Assembly: GCA_045580025.1 (NCBI GenBank)
Contig: JAZNNB010000004.1
Span: forward strand, 1 to 62,894
DNA from: SIG440 sp045580025
GTDB taxonomy: Bacteria > Bacillota > Clostridia > Monoglobales > Monoglobaceae
Reading direction: 5' to 3'
DNA length: 62,894 bases
Made by a program: the position numbers and the translations under genes. Under the pieces are notes generated by a model, which ran no database searches, was not told where the DNA came from, and saw nothing but the letters and a program-made list of their open reading frames with translations. Each line of letters begins with the position of its first letter. Within the stretch, counting starts at the first letter, position 1. Shown here in pieces: positions 33,336 through 42,616 of this stretch.

Positions 33336-34697
33336 ATGGAAGAAAAAACAGTTTCTGAGTTTCAGGGCTTTGAAAGGGTTATGCCGTTCAGCCGTGAGGC
33401 AGAACAATCTGTTTTGGGTGCGATGCTTCTTGATATGCAGCGTATACCTGATGCGATGGCTATCTGCCGTGCCGACGATTTTTATATTGAGCGAAATAAG
33501 GAGCTTTTTAATACCATACTTGAACTTTACAATCTTGGGAAGCCTATTGATATGGTTACAATCAAAGAGCAACTTACCTTGAGGGGAAGCTATGACTCGG
33601 TGGGCGGCCTTGAATTTGTTATGGAAACCATGAATATGGTGCCAACCACCAGAAACATCAAGCACTATGCAGAAATTGTGGCACAAAAAGCACTCCTTAG
33701 GAATATTATAAAGATTTCCGAAAAAGCAGCAGAGGACAGTTATCGTGGCGATGAAGAAGCAGACATCGTTATAGGTGAGATGGAGCAAAAGCTCATTGAT
33801 TTGTCTCAGGAGCGAACATCAAAAGGTCCTGTTCATCTACGCACTTATCTTGGACAAAGTGTTGAGAATTTGGCAAAGCTTTCTGAAAACAATGATGATG
33901 TAACAGGTATTGCCACGGGATTTATTGATATTGACAAGCGTACTGCCGGACTTCACGGGTCAGAGCTTGTGCTGATTGCGGCACGTCCCGGTATGGGTAA
34001 GACAAGCTTTGCTTTAAACATTGCGCAAAATGCAGCTATAAGTACAGGAACAACTGTTGCAGTATTCAACCTCGAAATGCCCGGTATTCAGATTGCAAAC
34101 CGTATGCTTTCAAGTGAGGCTATGGTGAGTTCTGAGGCGCTTAAAAAGGGAAACATCAAAGACTCAGAATGGGAAAAGATTGGTGAGGCTGTTGAGGTGC
34201 TCAGCAATGCAAACATCTACATTGACGATACATCTTCAATAACTGCACCTGAGATTGTTGCAAGATGCAGAAAACTCAAAATGGAACATAACTTAGGTCT
34301 TGTGGTCATTGACTATATTCAGCTAATCAGCGGAAGCAATTCAAAAAGCGAGGGCAACAGACAGCAGGAAATTTCAGAAATTTCACGTTCCCTCAAAATT
34401 ATGGCAAATGAGCTGAAAATTCCGGTGATTGCCCTTTCACAGCTCAGCCGTGCTGTTGAAAAACGTGAAAGCAAAGAGCCTATGCTCAGCGACCTTCGTG
34501 AATCGGGTGCTATTGAGCAGGATGCTGATATGGTTATGTTTTTATATCGTGAGGGTGCTTACAATGAGGCGGCGGAAGAACCAAACCGTACAAAATGCAT
34601 CTTTGCAAAGCACAGAAACGGTGAAACCGGTTATGACTATCTGACATGGCTGGGTGAATTTACCAAATTTTCAAATTGGAGTGGAAGCCGTGAATAA
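33336..34697 (+). CDS. dnaB: Replicative DNA helicase DnaB
   Basis: The hexameric 5'-3' helicase of the replication fork (called DnaC in B. subtilis), with 453 residues. The N-terminal DnaB domain (about 15-115; MPFSREAEQSVLGAML) is followed by a RecA-type ATPase with Walker A RPGMGKT (217-223), Walker B LVVIDYIQLI and the arginine-finger region LSRAVEKRESKEPMLSDLRE. GGAGG precedes the ATG at 33336. The 3' end overlaps tilS by 8 bases. Confidence 0.97.
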   Translation: MEEKTVSEFQGFERVMPFSREAEQSVLGAMLLDMQRIPDAMAICRADDFYIERNKELFNTILELYNLGKPIDMVTIKEQLTLRGSYDSVGGLEFVMETMNMVPTTRNIKHYAEIVAQKALLRNIIKISEKAAEDSYRGDEEADIVIGEMEQKLIDLSQERTSKGPVHLRTYLGQSVENLAKLSENNDDVTGIATGFIDIDKRTAGLHGSELVLIAARPGMGKTSFALNIAQNAAISTGTTVAVFNLEMPGIQIANRMLSSEAMVSSEALKKGNIKDSEWEKIGEAVEVLSNANIYIDDTSSITAPEIVARCRKLKMEHNLGLVVIDYIQLISGSNSKSEGNRQQEISEISRSLKIMANELKIPVIALSQLSRAVEKRESKEPMLSDLRESGAIEQDADMVMFLYREGAYNEAAEEPNRTKCIFAKHRNGETGYDYLTWLGEFTKFSNWSGSRE

Positions 34698-36111
34698 TGG
34701 GAATTCCCTGTTAAAAAAGGTTTTTGAAACTATTTGCAAGTACAATATGATAAGCCTTGATGAAAGAATTCTGGTGGCTGTTTCAGGTGGCGCAGACTCT
34801 GTCTGTATGCTCCACGCACTGAATGAGCTTAAAACGTCTTTTGGATTTAGCTTATACTGCGCACACCTCAATCATGGACTCAGAGGTGAAGCGGCAGACA
34901 ACGACGAAAGATTTGTAGTTGAGCTTTGCGGAAGGCTTGACATTCCGGTATTCACAAAGACGGTGGACACTAAAGCTTTTGCAAAAGAGAAGAAACTTTC
35001 TCTGGAAGAGGCAGGAAGAATCCTCAGATATGAGTTTTTTGAGGAGCTTTCAAAGAGGCATAGGATAGATAAAATAGCTACTGCCCACAACAAAAACGAC
35101 AACGCAGAGACCGTGCTTATGCGAATTTTTCGTGGCACAGGTATTGACGGACTTTGTGGAATATCATATAAGCGTGAGGATGGCATCATAAGACCGTTGC
35201 TTGACGTCCGAAGATGTGAAATCGAAGAATATTGCAAAGAAAATAATCTGTCTTTTTGTACCGATGAAACTAATAATGAGAATGACTACACAAGAAATAA
35301 AATAAGAAATGAGCTCTTGCCGTATTTAACCGAAAATTTCAATCCTGATGTGGTGGACAGCCTTTCAAGGCTCACAGAAACCGCGCGGGAAGACAGCGAG
35401 TTTTTAAATAGCTATGCTAAGCGACTTTATGAAAGACTTCGCAGCCCGCTCTCGTCAAAAAAACCGGTTATGCTGCATATTGAAAGTCTGGGTCTTGTGA
35501 GCCGAAGCATAGCATCAAGGGTATTGCGTATTGCGGCACTTGAAACAGTTAAAGATGTAAAGCTTGAAAAAAAGCATATTGACGATGTGTTTGATTTAAT
35601 GACAAAAGAGACGGGCACAAGGATTTCTCTCCCCAAGGGACTTGTGGCAGAAGTGCAGTATGGCTGGCTGACCTTTGCGGATGGCGAAAAAAAGCCAAAA
35701 GCTTTGGAAGATGAGCAGTTTTTCTTTACTGAGGTTTTACCTGATGATACAGTTTTTGTTAAGAATTTAGACAAAAATATTTATTTAAAGGTAAAAAGTG
35801 AAAAGGGCTATAAATGCAAAATAAATGAGCAAGCCCTGGACTTTGACAAGCTCGAAGGACAGCATCTCTTTTTAAGAAGTCGCCGTGACGGTGACAGAAT
35901 GGTTTGTTTTTCGGATGGCAGAACAAAGAAAATAAAAAATATACTCATTGACGGTAAAATCCCACGCAGTGACAGAGACAAAATTCTGCTTCTTGCCACA
36001 GGCGATGAAGTTCTTGCCATAGTGGGCAGCCGTGTGAGTGAAAAATATAAAATTACAAATGAAACAGAGAGGACTTTGGTGATAAGGTATGGAGACATTG
36101 ATGAAGAATAA
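34690..36111 (+). CDS. tilS: tRNA(Ile)-lysidine synthase
   Basis: Converts C34 of tRNA-Ile(CAU) to lysidine so that it reads AUA. It has 473 residues. The PP-loop SGGADS is at 32-37, and HLNHGLRGEAADNDERFV and ATAHNKNDNAETVLMR are family motifs. The C-terminal TilS domains, with LFLRSRRDGDRM, end near residue 470. I chose the GTG at 34690, with GGAG eight bases ahead inside dnaB; an in-frame GTG at 34654 has no site. tilS-hpt is a conserved pair; ftsH, often third, is missing. Confidence 0.95.
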   Translation: MNNGNSLLKKVFETICKYNMISLDERILVAVSGGADSVCMLHALNELKTSFGFSLYCAHLNHGLRGEAADNDERFVVELCGRLDIPVFTKTVDTKAFAKEKKLSLEEAGRILRYEFFEELSKRHRIDKIATAHNKNDNAETVLMRIFRGTGIDGLCGISYKREDGIIRPLLDVRRCEIEEYCKENNLSFCTDETNNENDYTRNKIRNELLPYLTENFNPDVVDSLSRLTETAREDSEFLNSYAKRLYERLRSPLSSKKPVMLHIESLGLVSRSIASRVLRIAALETVKDVKLEKKHIDDVFDLMTKETGTRISLPKGLVAEVQYGWLTFADGEKKPKALEDEQFFFTEVLPDDTVFVKNLDKNIYLKVKSEKGYKCKINEQALDFDKLEGQHLFLRSRRDGDRMVCFSDGRTKKIKNILIDGKIPRSDRDKILLLATGDEVLAIVGSRVSEKYKITNETERTLVIRYGDIDEE

Positions 36112-36616
36112 AGTTTTGATTGATGAAAAAACTCTTGATGAACGCGTGAGTGAGCTTGCGGAAATGATAAACCGTGACTTTGCAGGTGAAAAGCTCATTG
36201 TTGTTGGTGTTCTCAAAGGGGCATTTATGTTTATGAGTGACCTACTTAAAAAGATAAACCTTGACACCGAAGTCTATTTTTTAAAAGCAGAAAGCTATGG
36301 CAGAGGCACAGAAACATCAGGAACTGTCAGAATAACAAAGGACATTGAAATAGATATCGCAGGCGAAAATGTGCTTTTGGTTGAAGATATAATCGACAGT
36401 GGGTTTACTATGCGTGAGGTTATGTCACTTCTAAACGCAAGAAATCCAAAAACCTTGCGCCTTGCATCCTGCCTCAGCAAACCAAGCCGCAGAGAATGCG
36501 AGATTGATGTTGATTATCTGGGCTTTGAAATACCTGACGAATTTGTTGTTGGCTATGGTCTTGACTATGCCGAAAAATTCAGAAATTTACCTTATATTGG
36601 TTATATAGAACAGTAA
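36101..36616 (+). CDS. hpt: Hypoxanthine phosphoribosyltransferase
   Basis: Purine salvage: makes IMP and GMP from base and PRPP. It has 171 residues. The PRPP-binding loop is VLLVEDIIDSGFTM, preceded by VGVLKGAFMFMSDL, and the C-terminal FVVGYGLDYAEKFRNLPYIG is typical. The ATG at 36101 has GGAG six bases ahead; the ATG at 36089 has none. It overlaps the 3' end of tilS by 11 bases. Confidence 0.96.
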   Translation: MKNKVLIDEKTLDERVSELAEMINRDFAGEKLIVVGVLKGAFMFMSDLLKKINLDTEVYFLKAESYGRGTETSGTVRITKDIEIDIAGENVLLVEDIIDSGFTMREVMSLLNARNPKTLRLASCLSKPSRRECEIDVDYLGFEIPDEFVVGYGLDYAEKFRNLPYIGYIEQ

Positions 36617-36637
36617 AAAATTTGGGAGGACAGAAAA

Positions 36638-38095
36638 ATGAATACAAATGAAGTACGCACAAGATTTGCACCAAGCCCCACGGGTTATATGCATATAGGA
36701 AACTTAAGAACAGCTCTTTATGCATATCTTCTTACGAAATCCAAGGGCGGAAAATTTATACTCAGAATTGAAGACACCGACCAGGAACGTTATGTTGACG
36801 GTGCGGTTGATGTTATATATAAGACCATGAAAGACACCGGTCTCTTCCATGACGAAGGTCCGGATGTTGGCGGTGACTTTGGACCTTATATACAGAGCGA
36901 AAGACGAAATATTTACAAAGAATATGCAGAAAAGTTGGTAGAACTGGGTCACGCATATTATTGCTTTTGTGACAAAGAACGCCTTGAAGATTTGCGCCAA
37001 AGACAGACGGTCATGAAAGTTCCCACAAAGTATGATGGCCTTTGTAGCAAGCTTTCAAAAGAAGAAATTGAAGAGAAAATAAAGGCAGGCGTTCCTTATG
37101 TAATCCGACAGAAAATGCCCAAGTACGGAAAGACAAGCTTTCAGGACGAGGTGTTTGGTGAAATCTCTGTTGAGAATGCAATCCTTGATGACAATGTGCT
37201 CCTTAAGGCTGACGGACTTCCTACTTACAACTTTGCAAACGTAATTGATGACCATCTTATGAACATCACACATATAATAAGAGGAAGTGAATATCTTTCA
37301 TCAACCCCGAAATACAATCTTCTCTATGAGGCGTTTGGCTGGGAAATCCCCAAGTATATACACGTTTCACCGGTTATGAAGGATGCAAACAACAAGCTTT
37401 CAAAGCGTAACGGTGATGCGTCATACGAAGATTTTATTGCAAAAGGCTATCTTAAAGAAGCGATAGTTAACTATATCGCACTTCTTGGCTGGGCACCCGG
37501 CGATGAAAGAGAAAAGTTCACTATGGATGAGCTTATTGAGGCTTTTGATGTTAAGGGAATCAGCAAATCTCCTGCAATTTTTGATGAGAAAAAACTTGCT
37601 TGGCTCAATGGTGAATATTTAAGAGAATTAAGCCCTGAAAAGTTCCACGAAATGGCACTCCCTTATTATGATGGCGTAATCAAAAACTCTGCAATTGAGC
37701 TGAAAGCGGTTTCAGAACTTTTGCAGCCAAGATGTGAAAAGCTTTCGGATATTCCCGAGCAGGTTGATTTCTTTGATGAACTTCCAGCCTATGAAAACGA
37801 ACTTTACACTCACAAGAAAATGAAAACTGACCCCGAAAATTCTCTTGAAGCACTGAAAGAAATTTTGCCGGTGATTGAGGGTATTGAAGATTGGACAAAA
37901 GAAAATATTCACGATGAGCTTATTGCTTTGGTTGAACGTCTTGAACTCAAAAACGGCAGAATTTTGTGGCCCTTAAGAGTTGCGGTATCAGGCAAAGCCT
38001 TTACCCCTGGTGGTGGTGTTGAGCTTGCGTATATCCTTGGCAAGAACGAAACAATAAAACGTGTGAAATACGGAATTGAAAAGCTTTCAAAATAA
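36638..38095 (+). CDS. gltX: Glutamate--tRNA ligase
   Basis: A class I synthetase of 485 residues. The HIGH-type motif is in FAPSPTGYMHIGNLRTALYA, and the KMSKS-type motif is KLSKRNGD. As gatCAB is also in this window, it may be non-discriminating and also charge tRNA-Gln with glutamate, but this cannot be read from the sequence alone. GGGAGGA precedes the ATG. Confidence 0.97.
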   Translation: MNTNEVRTRFAPSPTGYMHIGNLRTALYAYLLTKSKGGKFILRIEDTDQERYVDGAVDVIYKTMKDTGLFHDEGPDVGGDFGPYIQSERRNIYKEYAEKLVELGHAYYCFCDKERLEDLRQRQTVMKVPTKYDGLCSKLSKEEIEEKIKAGVPYVIRQKMPKYGKTSFQDEVFGEISVENAILDDNVLLKADGLPTYNFANVIDDHLMNITHIIRGSEYLSSTPKYNLLYEAFGWEIPKYIHVSPVMKDANNKLSKRNGDASYEDFIAKGYLKEAIVNYIALLGWAPGDEREKFTMDELIEAFDVKGISKSPAIFDEKKLAWLNGEYLRELSPEKFHEMALPYYDGVIKNSAIELKAVSELLQPRCEKLSDIPEQVDFFDELPAYENELYTHKKMKTDPENSLEALKEILPVIEGIEDWTKENIHDELIALVERLELKNGRILWPLRVAVSGKAFTPGGGVELAYILGKNETIKRVKYGIEKLSK

Positions 38096-38114
38096 AAAGA
38101 CAGGAATGATAAAA

Positions 38115-39311
38115 ATGGATATTACAACAAAGTTTTCGGACAAGGTGAAACACCTTGAAGCATCAGCAATAAGAGAAATCTTCAAGCTCCTTGCAAAGCC
38201 GGGTATTATAAGCTTTGCGGGCGGTGCTCCTGACCCTGAACTTTTTCCCAAAAAAGAATTTGCAGAGATTGCAAAGGAAATACTTGAAACACAGGGGAAC
38301 ACAGCTCTTCAGTATGGAATTACCGAAGGTTATGCACCTCTTCGTGAATGGGTGAAAAACCGTCTCGTGAGTCAGGGAGTTCTTAAGAATGAAGACGATG
38401 TAATAATCGGCAGTGGCGGTCAGCAGGGCATTGACCTTGCAACCAAATCTCTCATAAATCCCGGAGACGGTATTATTTGCGAAGAACCCAGCTTTATTGG
38501 TGGGCTCAACTGTTTCCGGTCGTACAATGCCGAACTTTATGGAGTGAGGGTGCTTGATGATGGCATTGATACCGAAGCACTTGAAGAAACTCTTAAAGTG
38601 CATAAAAATGTAAAAGTGCTTTATACAATTTCTACATTCCAGAACCCGTCGGGTATAACAATTTCTCTTGAAAAGAGAAAGAAAATATTGGAGCTTGCCG
38701 ATAAGTACGATTTTCTTATCTATGAAGACAATCCTTATGGTGAGTTGAGATTTGAGGGTGAGGAAATTCCAACTCTTAAATCTATGGATAAATCGGGCAG
38801 AGTTATTTATTTTGGCTCATTCTCAAAAATTCTTGCTCCCGGTATGAGACTTGGTTTTGTGTCAGCACCCGCGCCACTTCTTGAAAGAATGATAATTTGC
38901 AAACAGACAGAGGACGTCCACACAAATGTTTTGTCACAGATGATTGCTTATGAATTTGTGAGCAGATATTCAATAGACGAGCACATCAAAAAACTACGCG
39001 AAGCTTACGGCAAAAAATGTAAGTATATGATGGACGCTATGGATAAATATTTCCCCGAAGATGTGAAACACACTCATCCTGAGGGCGGACTTTTCTTGTT
39101 CTGCACCTTGCCGGAGGGTTTTGACAGCAAGGAGCTTATGAAAAAAGCCCTTGAAAGAAACGTTGCTTTTGTCCCAGGAACATCCTGTATGATTGATGAT
39201 AAAGCAGTTTATAACACATTCAGAATGAACTATTCAACAGCGTCAGAGGAAGATATCGAAAAGGGAATAAAAACTCTTGGTGAAGTTATTTATGAATTTT
39301 TAGGAAAGTAA
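38115..39311 (+). CDS. PLP-dependent aminotransferase, class I/II (2-aminoadipate or aromatic type)
   Basis: A fold-type I aminotransferase of 398 residues. It opens with ISFAGGAPDPELFPKKEF, binds PLP through the lysine in GSFSKILAPGMRLGF, and has YEDNPYGELRF and the C-terminal FRMNYSTASEEDIEKG. The sequence resembles LysN/ArATase-I and the aminotransferase half of MocR proteins, but no DNA-binding domain is attached. The substrate is not assigned. AGGA precedes the ATG at 38115. Confidence 0.88.
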   Translation: MDITTKFSDKVKHLEASAIREIFKLLAKPGIISFAGGAPDPELFPKKEFAEIAKEILETQGNTALQYGITEGYAPLREWVKNRLVSQGVLKNEDDVIIGSGGQQGIDLATKSLINPGDGIICEEPSFIGGLNCFRSYNAELYGVRVLDDGIDTEALEETLKVHKNVKVLYTISTFQNPSGITISLEKRKKILELADKYDFLIYEDNPYGELRFEGEEIPTLKSMDKSGRVIYFGSFSKILAPGMRLGFVSAPAPLLERMIICKQTEDVHTNVLSQMIAYEFVSRYSIDEHIKKLREAYGKKCKYMMDAMDKYFPEDVKHTHPEGGLFLFCTLPEGFDSKELMKKALERNVAFVPGTSCMIDDKAVYNTFRMNYSTASEEDIEKGIKTLGEVIYEFLGK

Positions 39312-39341
39312 AGTTATATCTTTTGAAAGGAATTTGTCAAA

Positions 39342-40361
39342 ATGGAAACAAATATTCATACAGAGCCTAAAAAACGTATTTTAAGCGGAATTCAGCCGTC
39401 AGGTGCTCTCACTTTGGGAAACTATGTGGGGGCTCTTCGAAACTGGGTACAGCTTCAGAAGGAAGAAAAGTATGAAAGCTATTATATGATAGCAGACCTC
39501 CATTCAATAACAGTAAGACAGGAACCAAAGGACCTCAGGAAGAACTGTATGGACCTTTTGGCACTGTTTCTTGCTTGCGGTCTTGACGGCGAAAAAGAAC
39601 CTATATTTTTCCAATCACACGTTCCGGCTCATACTCAGCTTGGTTGGGTACTTGATTGTAACACATACATGGGTGAGCTTTCCCGTATGACACAGTTCAA
39701 GGACAAAAGCCGCAAACACGCAGACAACATAAACGCAGGGCTCTTTACATATCCCTCGCTTATGGCTGCGGATATACTTCTTTATCAGGCAGACCTTGTT
39801 CCGGTTGGCAAGGACCAGAAGCAACATCTTGAACTTACCCGTGACCTTGCGGTGAGGTTCAATAATGCATACAGCGACACATTTAAAGTTCCCGAGCCCT
39901 ATATTCCAAAGGTAGGGGCAAAAATAATGAGCCTTCAGGAGCCGACACAAAAGATGTCAAAGTCTGACCCCAATGAAAACTCATACATTCTCTTGCTTGA
40001 CCCCATCGATACCATTGTGAAAAAGATAAAGCGTGCGGTTACTGATTCTGATGCAAAAGTTTGCTGTGGAGAAGGCAAGGCAGGCGTTGAAAACCTGATG
40101 AGCATCTATTCCTCAATGACAGGAAGAACAATGGATGAAATAACAGCAGAATTTGACGGAAAAGGCTATGGTGATTTCAAAGCAGCGGTTGCAGAATCTG
40201 TTGTGGAGGTTTTAAGACCCATTCAGGAAAAACACGCTGACCTTATGAAAAACAAAGATTATCTTGAAAGCATCTATCAAAAGGGTGCTGAGATTGCGAA
40301 TTATACAGCAAGAAAGACCATTTCAAAGGTGTACAGAAAGGTTGGATTTATTCAGCCGTAG
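39342..40361 (+). CDS. trpS: Tryptophan--tRNA ligase
   Basis: A class I synthetase of 339 residues. SGIQPSGALTLGNYVGAL carries the HIGH-type motif, and KMSKSD is the exact KMSKS motif (QKMSKSDPNENS). GAAAGGAA precedes the ATG. No T-box leader is seen in the 30 bases between it and the aminotransferase gene. Confidence 0.97.
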   Translation: METNIHTEPKKRILSGIQPSGALTLGNYVGALRNWVQLQKEEKYESYYMIADLHSITVRQEPKDLRKNCMDLLALFLACGLDGEKEPIFFQSHVPAHTQLGWVLDCNTYMGELSRMTQFKDKSRKHADNINAGLFTYPSLMAADILLYQADLVPVGKDQKQHLELTRDLAVRFNNAYSDTFKVPEPYIPKVGAKIMSLQEPTQKMSKSDPNENSYILLLDPIDTIVKKIKRAVTDSDAKVCCGEGKAGVENLMSIYSSMTGRTMDEITAEFDGKGYGDFKAAVAESVVEVLRPIQEKHADLMKNKDYLESIYQKGAEIANYTARKTISKVYRKVGFIQP

Positions 40362-40384
40362 CAGAGGAAGGACTGAAGATAAAT

Positions 40385-41458
40385 ATGGTTACAGGTGGAA
40401 ATATTTTTATAATTCTGGCACTCTCGGTAGGTTTTTTGGTGGCTTTTGCATCAACGCCTACGGTTATTGCACTTGCTAATAAGATTAAAGCAATAGACAT
40501 TCCAAAGGACTCGCGTCGTGTCCATAATAAACCCATACCGCTTATTGGCGGACTTGCAATATTTTACGGATTTGTGGTGAGTGTGCTGTGCTTTGCTGTT
40601 GTTGACAAAGCTCTTATGGGCATTTTAGTGGGCTCTGTCATAATGGTTACTGTTGGTGTTATAGATGATATGCGAACTCTGGATGCAAGAATAAAGCTCA
40701 TTTTTCAGCTTTTATCTGCATTCATCGTTATATATTGCGGTGTCGATATTGAATATATAGCAAACCCTCTCTCTCGTTGGGTTGGACCTCAGTATATAAG
40801 CCTTGGACTTTGGAAAATCCCTATCACAATGATTTGGATAGTGGGCATAACCAATGCAGTAAACTTGATTGACGGGCTTGATGGACTTGCGGCAGGAGTT
40901 TCAACAATCGCATCTGTGGCACTTCTTTCCCTTACAATTATTTCACAAAACCTGAATGCTGCTATCGTGGCAGCAGCTCTTGCAGGTGCGGGCTTTGGCT
41001 TTTTGCCTTACAACTTCAACCCGGCGAAGATTTTTATGGGAGACACAGGCTCCACATTTCTGGGATTTGTGCTGGCGTGCATTTCAATTCAGGGTGTTAT
41101 GAAGATGTATGCTCTTGTTTCGTTTGTTGTGCCGGTTCTCATATTGGGACTTCCTGTGTTTGATACGCTTTTTGCGATAATCCGCAGGATTATAAAAAGA
41201 AAACCCATAATGGCACCGGACAGAGGTCATCTTCATCACAGACTGTTGGATATGGGATTTTCGCAAAAACAAACGGTAACCATTCTTTATACATTAACAA
41301 GTCTTCTTTGTTTAACTGCAGTTGTTATGGCGCTTAAGGATGCATTCCGCGGACTTTTCCTTATACTTGCAGTTGTGGCAATAATGGTTGTAAGCCTTGG
41401 TGTTATGGCACCAAAAGAAGAATCCAATACGGAGGAGAAAGAAAATGAAAAAAATTAA
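40385..41458 (+). CDS. tagO: Undecaprenyl-phosphate N-acetylglucosaminyl 1-phosphate transferase (TagO/WecA type)
   Basis: Transfers GlcNAc-1-phosphate from UDP-GlcNAc to undecaprenyl phosphate, the first membrane step for teichoic acids or other wall glycopolymers. It has 357 residues and about ten membrane spans. The conserved cytoplasmic motifs are GVIDDMRTLDAR, NAVNLIDGLDGLAAGV, FMGDTGSTFLGF and the His-rich GHLHHRLLDMGFSQ. The 3' end overlaps wecB by 14 bases. Confidence 0.92.
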   Translation: MVTGGNIFIILALSVGFLVAFASTPTVIALANKIKAIDIPKDSRRVHNKPIPLIGGLAIFYGFVVSVLCFAVVDKALMGILVGSVIMVTVGVIDDMRTLDARIKLIFQLLSAFIVIYCGVDIEYIANPLSRWVGPQYISLGLWKIPITMIWIVGITNAVNLIDGLDGLAAGVSTIASVALLSLTIISQNLNAAIVAAALAGAGFGFLPYNFNPAKIFMGDTGSTFLGFVLACISIQGVMKMYALVSFVVPVLILGLPVFDTLFAIIRRIIKRKPIMAPDRGHLHHRLLDMGFSQKQTVTILYTLTSLLCLTAVVMALKDAFRGLFLILAVVAIMVVSLGVMAPKEESNTEEKENEKN

Positions 41459-42566
41459 AGTAATGACAATTTTCGGCACAAGACCAGAGGCTATAAAAAT
41501 GGCACCTTTGGTAAAGGAACTTGAAAAGAATGAAAACATCGAGTCTATGGTTTGCGTTACAGCGCAGCACAGACAGATGCTTGACCAGGTTCTTGAAATT
41601 TTTGATATAAAGCCAGACTATGACCTCAACATAATGAAAGAAAGACAGACGCTTATCGGGATTACCACAAGAGGTCTTGAGGGTCTTGACTGTGTTATGA
41701 AAGAGGCACAGCCCGATATAGTTTTGGTTCACGGTGACACATCCACGACTTTTGTGGGAAGCCTTGCTGCTTTTTACAATCAGATTGCTGTGGGACACGT
41801 TGAAGCGGGTCTTCGCACTTATGACAAATATTCTCCGTTCCCTGAAGAAGTAAACAGAAGACTTACTGGTGTTATTGCAGATATGCACTTTGCACCGACA
41901 GAAAGAAACCGTGAGAATTTGCTCCGCGAAAATGTCAGCGATGATACAATTTACATTACAGGAAACACTGTTATTGATGCGCTTAAGACCACAGTTCGCA
42001 GTGATTATGAATTTAAGGATGGCACTTTGGCTTCAATGAATTGGGACAGCAAAAAAGTAATTGTTATGACAGCACACAGACGCGAAAACTTGGGCAAACC
42101 CCTTGAAAACATCTGTAATGCAGTGAAGAGACTGGTCGAAGAGTTCGAGGATATTGAGGTTGTGTATCCAGTTCATATGAACCCCGCTGTTCGTGAGGTT
42201 GCAAACAAGATTTTGGGTGACCTTGACAGAGTGAAACTTATTGAGCCGGTGAATGCTGATGAACTTCACAATGCAATAAGCCGTGGATATATGGTTATGA
42301 CCGACTCTGGCGGTCTTCAGGAGGAGGCTCCGTCACTTGGAAAGCCCGTGCTTGTTATGAGAAATGAAACAGAACGTCCCGAGGCGGTTGATGCCGGAAC
42401 GGTAAAAATCGCAGGTGTTGACGAAGATACCATATACAATATGGCAAAAGAGCTTATTTGCGATGGTGAGGCATACAGCCGTATGGCAAAAGCTGTTAAC
42501 CCTTATGGTGACGGCTTTGCATCAGAAAGAATAGTGAAAGCTATTGTTGAAAAATATTGCAAATAG
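41445..42566 (+). CDS. wecB: UDP-N-acetylglucosamine 2-epimerase (non-hydrolysing)
   Basis: Interconverts UDP-GlcNAc and UDP-ManNAc, the precursor of teichoic acid linkage units. It has 373 residues. The start GTRPEAIKMAP, HGDTSTTFVGSLAAFY, VGHVEAGLRTYDKYSPFPEE and the C-terminal TDSGGLQEEAPSLGKPVLV are diagnostic. GGAGGAG precedes the ATG at 41445. Pairing with tagO suggests synthesis of the GlcNAc-ManNAc linkage disaccharide. Confidence 0.94.
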   Translation: MKKIKVMTIFGTRPEAIKMAPLVKELEKNENIESMVCVTAQHRQMLDQVLEIFDIKPDYDLNIMKERQTLIGITTRGLEGLDCVMKEAQPDIVLVHGDTSTTFVGSLAAFYNQIAVGHVEAGLRTYDKYSPFPEEVNRRLTGVIADMHFAPTERNRENLLRENVSDDTIYITGNTVIDALKTTVRSDYEFKDGTLASMNWDSKKVIVMTAHRRENLGKPLENICNAVKRLVEEFEDIEVVYPVHMNPAVREVANKILGDLDRVKLIEPVNADELHNAISRGYMVMTDSGGLQEEAPSLGKPVLVMRNETERPEAVDAGTVKIAGVDEDTIYNMAKELICDGEAYSRMAKAVNPYGDGFASERIVKAIVEKYCK

Positions 42567-42573
42567 AGAATAA

Positions 42574-42616
42574 TTAAAAAAATCCTTGAAGCATTTACGC
42601 TTCAAGGATTTTTATT
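42574..42616. terminator. Bidirectional terminator between wecB and gatB
   Basis: A perfect 12-base stem, AATCCTTGAAGC (42581-42592) with GCTTCAAGGATT (42599-42610), has a 6-base loop, with A and T runs outside so that it works on both strands. Its right edge touches the gatB stop codon. Confidence 0.92.
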